Assembly (NCBI GenBank): GCA_003249585.1
Contig: QKIM01000315.1
Span: forward strand, 1 to 23,080
DNA length: 23,080 nucleotides
Source of the DNA: Deltaproteobacteria bacterium
Lineage (GTDB): Bacteria > Myxococcota_A > Polyangia > HGW-17
Direction: 5' to 3'
Part shown: one piece after another, positions 14,736-23,080 of the stretch
How positions within the stretch are numbered: the stretch's first letter is position 1
Layout: each line of letters opens with the position of its first letter
The notes under the pieces: generated by a model
Database searches by the model: none
Seen by the model: the letters and a program-made list of their open reading frames with translations, nothing else
Told to the model about the DNA's origin: nothing
Made by a program: the position numbers and the translations under genes

Positions 14736-15119
14736 ATGGCAGTAACGAAAGAGCAAGTTATAGAGTTTCTCAGCAACATGACCGTCATCGACATGGCGAA
14801 TCTGGTGAAAGAGCTCGAGGATAAATGGGGCGTCGAGGCAGCTCCCGCAGTCGTCGCCGGCGTTGGCGGTGGTGCGGCTCCCGCGGCTGCGGTCGAGGAA
14901 AAAGAAGAGCAGACCGAATTCGACGTGGTCATCAAAGCGGTCGGCGACAAAAAGATCGAAGTGATCAAAGTCATCCGCGCCCTCACCTCTGTTGGTCTCA
15001 AAGAGGCCAAAGACCTCGCCGCCGACGGCCAGGTCATCAAATCCGGCGTCTCCAAAGACGACGCCAACTCGAGTGCGGAGCAACTCAAAGCTGCCGGCGC
15101 CACCGTCGAGATCAAGTAA
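14736..15119 (+). CDS. rplL: 50S ribosomal protein L7/L12 (bL12)
   Basis: 127 residues, usual length. The N-terminal dimerisation domain (about 1-33) is followed by an Ala/Gly hinge and a C-terminal factor-binding domain (about 55-127) with TEFDVVIKAVGDKKIEVIKV, GLKEAKDL and the final GATVEIK. It recruits translational GTPases such as EF-Tu and EF-G. The helix DDANSSAEQLKAAGA is more divergent than usual. Start: ATG with ACGGAGG 6 nt upstream. A small hairpin (TCAAGA/TCTTGA, 14705-14719) lies in the 59-nt gap after rplJ. Confidence 0.97.
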   Translation: MAVTKEQVIEFLSNMTVIDMANLVKELEDKWGVEAAPAVVAGVGGGAAPAAAVEEKEEQTEFDVVIKAVGDKKIEVIKVIRALTSVGLKEAKDLAADGQVIKSGVSKDDANSSAEQLKAAGATVEIK

Positions 15120-15155
15120 TCTCTTGGTAGGAGTCGGTTTTCCGATCTTGGAAAG

Positions 15156-15188
15156 GACTGCTCTCGGACTCAACGTTGAATGGCAGTC
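15156..15188 (+). other. inverted repeat in the rplL-rpoB gap, possible RNase III-type processing site
   Basis: GACTGC (15156-15161) can pair with GCAGTC (15183-15188); between them lies the palindrome TCAACGTTGA. E. coli has an RNase III site in this gap; the match in place suggests a similar role here, but the stem is short. Confidence 0.35.
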
Positions 15189-15218
15189 ATAACAGCCGAA
15201 TTTTAAAAAAGAAAATAT

Positions 15219-15262
15219 CCGGCGCTGGGAAAGTGTGTCCCAGCGTCGGTATTTTTATTTTT
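15219..15262 (+). terminator. strong hairpin-plus-T-tract attenuator between rplL and rpoB
   Basis: CCGGCGCTGGGA pairs with TCCCAGCGTCGG (12 bp with one G-T pair) around the 7-nt loop AAGTGTG, followed by TATTTTTATTTTT. This is a near-ideal intrinsic terminator. Because rpoB follows with its Shine-Dalgarno only 7 nt after the T-tract and no clear promoter lies between, it probably acts as a partial terminator that lowers rpoBC expression relative to the ribosomal proteins, as in E. coli. Confidence 0.85.
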
Positions 15263-15279
15263 ACTCTCAGGAGTTGCTC

Positions 15280-18200
15280 ATGTCCTCTCTCGTTCAAAGG
15301 AATACCCGTTTTCGGCGAAGCTTTGGAAAAATCGATTGCCCCGTCTCCATCCCCAATCTCATCGCGTTCCAGAAAGAATCCTACGAAACACTCCTGCAGA
15401 CCAATATCCATCCCGATGACCGTCGGGACGTAGGTCTTCAGAGCGTTTTCAACTCGATCTTTCCCATCACCGACTACCAGGGCCTGTATTCCCTGGAATT
15501 TGTGAAGTACAACGTGGAGAGGCCGAAATACGATGTTGACGAGTGCCGGCAGCGGGGCCTCACGTACGAGGCGATCATTCGTGTCACGATCCGGCTGATC
15601 ATCTGGGACAAACCGCAGAGCGAGGAAGAGGACGTCAGCGAGGAAGAGAGAGAGATCCGCGACTTCAAAGAGGAGGAAGTGTTCTTCGGCACCATCCCCC
15701 TCATCACCGATCAGGGCACCTTCATGATCAACGGCGTCGAGCGCGTGGTCGTGAGCCAGCTCCACCGCAGCCCCGGTGTGTTCTTCGACCACGACAAGGG
15801 AAAAGGACACGTCTCCAAGAAGCTGCTCTATTCCGCCAGAATCATTCCGGCGCGCGGCTCCTGGCTCGACTTCGAGTTTGACGCCAAGGACGTACTCTAT
15901 GTCCGCATAGACCGCCGTAAAAAGATGCCCGCCACCATCCTGCTGCGGGCTCTGGGCATGTCCACAGAGGAGATCCTCAACGCCTACTACTTCACGGAGG
16001 AGCTCTCTCCCCTGAAGGACGGCGAGTGGAAGAAACATGTCGACCTCAACAACCTCAAAGGGTTCAGTCTCAACTACGACATCGTCGAACCCGAGAGCCG
16101 TGAGATCGTCATCGCCCGCAAGAAAAAGATCTCCACGGGCGTCATCAAGAGAGCCAAGGCCGCCGGAGCGGACTTCCACCTCATCAAGGACGCCTATCTC
16201 CTTGGCAAGGAAGGCCACAATGAGAAGGTGGTCGCCGAGGACATCATCGACCCCGCCACGGGCGAGGTCATTGCGGTCTGCAACCAGACCGTGACCAAGG
16301 ACCTTCTCAAGACCATCCGCGAGGCGGGGATCGAGAAGTTCAAAATCTATTACATCGACGAACGGCACGTGCACGGTTACCTCCGCAACACGGCCACCAT
16401 TGACAAGATCAACTCCCTTGAGGAAGCCCTCATCGAGATCTACAAACGCCTTCGGCCCGGTGAGCCGCCCACACTGGAGACGGCCACCAACTATTTCGAG
16501 ACGCTCTTCTTTGATCCCAAGCGCTACGATCTCTCCCGCGTCGGCAGGATGAAGATCAACCTCAAGTTCAAATATAAAGATGCCACCGATGACACCATCC
16601 TGCACAAGCGGGACATCACCGAGACCATCAAGTTCATCCTGCGCCTCAGAGAGAACCGCGGGACCATCGACGACATCGATCACCTGGGCAACCGCCGCGT
16701 CCGCGCGGTGGGCGAGCTCCTCGAGGGGACCTACCGCAACGGACTCGAGCGCCTCAAGAGGGCCGTGCGCGAGCGTATGGCGACCTCCGGTGAGATGGAG
16801 ACCTCCATGCCCCACGACCTCATCAACTCGAGGCCTGTGGCGTCCGCCGTGCGGGAGTACTTCTCCTCCAGCCAGCTGTCGCAGTTCATGGATCAGACCA
16901 ACCCCCTGTCCGAGATCACCCACAAGCGGCGCCTCTCGGCCCTGGGCCCCGGCGGCCTGACCCGCGAGCGTGCCGGGTTCGATGTCCGTGACGTCCACTC
17001 CACCCACTACGGTCGTATTTGCCCCATCGAGACGCCCGAGGGGCCGAACATCGGCCTCATCGCGTCGCTGGCATCCCACGCCCGCATCAACGAGTTCGGT
17101 TTCATCGAGACGCCCTACCGCATCGTGGACAACGGCGTTATCAACAACACCCTGAAGACCATCCGTTACTACAGCGCTCTTGAGGAAGAGGACAAGAAGA
17201 TCACCGAGGCGACCGTCGACTTCGACGACGCCGGCCGGATCGTCTCCCCCTTCTGCAGCGTCCGCCATCACGGCGAGTATCTCAACGTGGTCCCCTCCGA
17301 CGTCGAACTCATCGACGTGGCGCCCGAGCAGTTGGTCTCCGTCGCCGCCTCCATCATCCCCTTCCTTGAGCACGACGACGCCAACCGTGCCCTCATGGGC
17401 GCCAACATGCAGCGCCAGGCGGTGCCGCTGGTCAAGACCCGCTCGCCCCTGGTGGCCACCAAGCTCGAGCCCAATATCGCCCGTGACTCCGGTGTCACCG
17501 TCGTCGCCAAACGTGACGGCAAGGTCGTCATGGTCGACGGCGGCCGCATCGTGGTGAAGCCCGATGTGAGCACCGACGAGGTCGACTTCGCCTCCTACAA
17601 GCCCGACATCTACAACCTGGTGAAGTTCCGCCGGACCAACCAGAACACCTGCTTCAACCAGAAGCCCATCGTCGACGTGGGCGACACAGTTCGCGCCGGT
17701 GACGTCATCGCTGACGGTCCCGCTACCGAGATGGGAGAGCTCGCCCTGGGCCAGAACGTGGTTGTCGCGTTCATGCCCTGGTCCGGGTACAACTTCGAGG
17801 ACTCCATCCTCCTCTCCGAGCGTCTGGTCAAGGAGGACACCTTCACCTCAATCCATATCGAGGAGTTCGAGTGTGACGCCAAGGAGACCAAGCTGGGCGG
17901 CGAGGAGATCACCCGCGACATCCCCAACGTCAGCGAAGAGGCCCCCAGTGACCTCGACGAGAGCGGCATCATCCGCATCGGCGCCGAGGTGAAGTCAGGC
18001 GACATCCTCGTGGGCAAGGTCACCCCCAAGGGCGAGACCCAGCTCACTCCCGAGGAGAAGCTCCTCAAGGCCATCTTCGGCGAGAAGGCCGGAGACGTGA
18101 AGGACACCTCCCTGCGCGTCCCCCCCGGCGTCACCGGCATCGTCATCGGTGCCCAGATCTTCTCCCGCCGGGGTCAGGAGCGGGATAAACGCTCCCTGGA

Positions 18201-19497
18201 GATCGAGGACGCCCTGCGTGAGAAGTACCTCACGGACCAGGCCGACGAGATCCGCATCCTGTCCGAGAGCTTCTACTCCAACATGAAGAAGAACATCCTC
18301 GGTCTGGAGACCGCCGCCCGCCTCATCGACGAGAACGGCAAGGTCCTCCTGCCCAAGGGTGTGGCCATCGACGATCTGAGCCTCAGCCGCGTCCCCCGCC
18401 GTTTCTGGAAGGAGATCCAGATCAAGGACTCCAACGGGATCATCGAGAACAAGATGGAGAGCCTGGCCCGCACCCTCGAGACCTCCATCCGTGAGATCGA
18501 GACCTACTACTCCGAGAAGATTGCACGGCTCACCAAGTCCGACGAGCTCAACACCGGCGTCCTCAAGAAGGTCAAGGTGTACCTGGCCATCAAGCGCAAA
18601 CTCTCCGTGGGTGACAAGATGGCCGGCCGTCACGGCAACAAGGGCGTCGTCTCCCGCATCCTCCCCGAGGAGGATATGCCCTACATGGCCGACGGTACCC
18701 CTGTGGACGTAGTCCTCAACCCCCTCGGCGTGCCCTCCCGTATGAACGTCGGGCAGATCCTCGAGACCCACCTCGGTCTGGCGGCCCTGGAGCTGGGCAA
18801 GCAGATCGCAGACTATATCGAGCGCGTCGACTGGAAGGCCCAGATCGTCCGGCACCAGCTCAAGAAGATCTACCCTACCGAGCGTGCGGCCCGCATCATC
18901 GACCTCTCCTCGGATGAAGAGATCCACCTGTGGGCCGAGAAGGTCAAGGAGGGTGTCCACGTCTTCACGCCCGTCTTCGAAGGTATCACCGAAGAAGAGA
19001 TCAAGAAGATGCTCTCCATGGCCGGGCAGGACACTTCCGGACAGATGGTCCTCTTCGACGGCCGCACGGGCGATGCCTTCCATCGCCCCGTCACCGTGGG
19101 CGTCATGTACATGCTCAAGCTCCACCACCTGGTCGACGACAAGATCCACGCACGCTCCACGGGCCCCTACGCGCTGGTCACCCAGCAGCCTCTGGGCGGC
19201 AAGGCCCAGTTCGGTGGACAGCGCCTCGGAGAGATGGAGGTCTGGGCCATCGAAGCCTATGGCGCCGCCTATTCGCTGCAGGAATTCCTGACCGTCAAGT
19301 CCGACGACGTGGCCGGCCGTACCAGGATGTTCGAGGCCATCGTCAAGGGGAACAACACGCTCCAGCCCGGTCTGCCGGAGTCTTTCAACGTTCTGCTCAA
19401 GGAGCTCCAGTCTCTGTGCCTGAACGTGGAGACCATCGGTGCCGATTCGCCGCAGCTCGGGGACATGAACCTCATGCGCGACGCCGTGTTGTTCTAG
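15280..19497 (+). CDS. rpoB: DNA-directed RNA polymerase subunit beta
   Basis: 1405 residues from ATG 15280, which has AGGAG about 7 nt upstream. An in-frame GTG at 15235 lies inside the attenuator hairpin and is not the start. The N-terminus [30 protein letters not shown] is typical of proteobacterial beta. The rifampicin pocket (528-556) reads [14 protein letters not shown] then [14 protein letters not shown], with Asp538, His548 and Ser553 in the sensitive-type state; only Thr540 differs from the E. coli Asn518. Other landmarks are [54 protein letters not shown] and the C-terminal [21 protein letters not shown]. It forms half of the polymerase active-site cleft with the RpoC product. Confidence 0.98.
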   Translation: MSSLVQRNTRFRRSFGKIDCPVSIPNLIAFQKESYETLLQTNIHPDDRRDVGLQSVFNSIFPITDYQGLYSLEFVKYNVERPKYDVDECRQRGLTYEAIIRVTIRLIIWDKPQSEEEDVSEEEREIRDFKEEEVFFGTIPLITDQGTFMINGVERVVVSQLHRSPGVFFDHDKGKGHVSKKLLYSARIIPARGSWLDFEFDAKDVLYVRIDRRKKMPATILLRALGMSTEEILNAYYFTEELSPLKDGEWKKHVDLNNLKGFSLNYDIVEPESREIVIARKKKISTGVIKRAKAAGADFHLIKDAYLLGKEGHNEKVVAEDIIDPATGEVIAVCNQTVTKDLLKTIREAGIEKFKIYYIDERHVHGYLRNTATIDKINSLEEALIEIYKRLRPGEPPTLETATNYFETLFFDPKRYDLSRVGRMKINLKFKYKDATDDTILHKRDITETIKFILRLRENRGTIDDIDHLGNRRVRAVGELLEGTYRNGLERLKRAVRERMATSGEMETSMPHDLINSRPVASAVREYFSSSQLSQFMDQTNPLSEITHKRRLSALGPGGLTRERAGFDVRDVHSTHYGRICPIETPEGPNIGLIASLASHARINEFGFIETPYRIVDNGVINNTLKTIRYYSALEEEDKKITEATVDFDDAGRIVSPFCSVRHHGEYLNVVPSDVELIDVAPEQLVSVAASIIPFLEHDDANRALMGANMQRQAVPLVKTRSPLVATKLEPNIARDSGVTVVAKRDGKVVMVDGGRIVVKPDVSTDEVDFASYKPDIYNLVKFRRTNQNTCFNQKPIVDVGDTVRAGDVIADGPATEMGELALGQNVVVAFMPWSGYNFEDSILLSERLVKEDTFTSIHIEEFECDAKETKLGGEEITRDIPNVSEEAPSDLDESGIIRIGAEVKSGDILVGKVTPKGETQLTPEEKLLKAIFGEKAGDVKDTSLRVPPGVTGIVIGAQIFSRRGQERDKRSLEIEDALREKYLTDQADEIRILSESFYSNMKKNILGLETAARLIDENGKVLLPKGVAIDDLSLSRVPRRFWKEIQIKDSNGIIENKMESLARTLETSIREIETYYSEKIARLTKSDELNTGVLKKVKVYLAIKRKLSVGDKMAGRHGNKGVVSRILPEEDMPYMADGTPVDVVLNPLGVPSRMNVGQILETHLGLAALELGKQIADYIERVDWKAQIVRHQLKKIYPTERAARIIDLSSDEEIHLWAEKVKEGVHVFTPVFEGITEEEIKKMLSMAGQDTSGQMVLFDGRTGDAFHRPVTVGVMYMLKLHHLVDDKIHARSTGPYALVTQQPLGGKAQFGGQRLGEMEVWAIEAYGAAYSLQEFLTVKSDDVAGRTRMFEAIVKGNNTLQPGLPESFNVLLKELQSLCLNVETIGADSPQLGDMNLMRDAVLF

Positions 19498-19554
19498 CCG
19501 ACCCTGCGCGGGTTCGCACGGATTTCCCTTTACCCTCACTTTGGAGTGACTCCG

Positions 19555-23080
<3,526 letters not shown>

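Noticed and set aside
15235..15279. GTG at 15235 as the rpoB start
   Set aside because: It lies within the attenuator stem-loop, has no Shine-Dalgarno, and adds residues not expected in beta; ATG 15280 has AGGAG and the normal N-terminus.
15187..17373. Long minus-strand ORF opposite rpoB (also 17995-19893, and 20746-22386 opposite rpoC)
   Set aside because: Antisense shadows of highly conserved polymerase genes; no start context or recognisable domains.

Overview
The window looks like chromosomal DNA from a Gram-negative bacterium of the deltaproteobacterial type (Myxococcota, Desulfobacterota or a related candidate lineage). This is inferred from the run tRNA-Thr, tRNA-Tyr, tRNA-Gly, tRNA-Thr, tuf, rpmG, tRNA-Trp, secE, nusG, rplK, rplA, rplJ, rplL, rpoB, rpoC, from GC-rich coding sequence, and from several predicted lipoproteins, one with an Asn/Thr-rich linker after its lipobox. 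The lineage was not tested with a database and should be read as a suggestion.

Left part (1-5624): a DUF1460 (NlpC/P60-like) protein runs off the left edge on the minus strand. Divergent from it is a plus-strand row of three predicted lipoproteins: an FG-GAP/VCBS protein with a C-terminal ASPIC/UnbV domain, a zinc-metalloprotease-like protein with HELGH and a Met-turn, and an unrecognised lipoprotein. The spacing (40 nt, then a 7-nt overlap) suggests one operon that decorates the cell surface or periplasm.

Middle part (5628-9402, minus strand): a tight three-gene operon encodes an FHA-GGDEF diguanylate cyclase, a multi-pass membrane glycosyltransferase of the GT-C type, and a Ser/Thr kinase with a C-terminal PAS-like region. 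The gaps are 5 nt and -4 nt. FHA domains bind phosphothreonine, so the cyclase could read a kinase signal; c-di-GMP and surface glycan synthesis are often linked. That functional link is inference. The kinase has DFL instead of DFG.

A 453-nt gene-free stretch (9403-9855) holds a GTG start and Shine-Dalgarno region for the cyclase, palindromes, a possible 20-codon ORF with a strong Shine-Dalgarno, and two tandem sigma70-type promoters. These promoters sit 61 nt apart and share the 9-mer AAGTGCTTG.

Right part (9856-23080, plus strand): the translation/transcription supercluster. Four tRNA genes are separated by compact hairpin spacers and lead into tuf. Then follow rpmG, tRNA-Trp, secE, nusG, the L11/L1/L10/L12 ribosomal protein genes, and the RNA polymerase genes rpoB (complete) and rpoC (cut by the right edge). 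A strong terminator-like hairpin sits between rplL and the rpoB Shine-Dalgarno, in the place where E. coli has its rpoBC attenuator. The rplA-rplJ gap is only 11 nt, so the usual L10 leader has no room there. I saw no mobile element, CRISPR array or clear foreign island. Apart from the accessory operons on the left, the window is mostly core housekeeping DNA.
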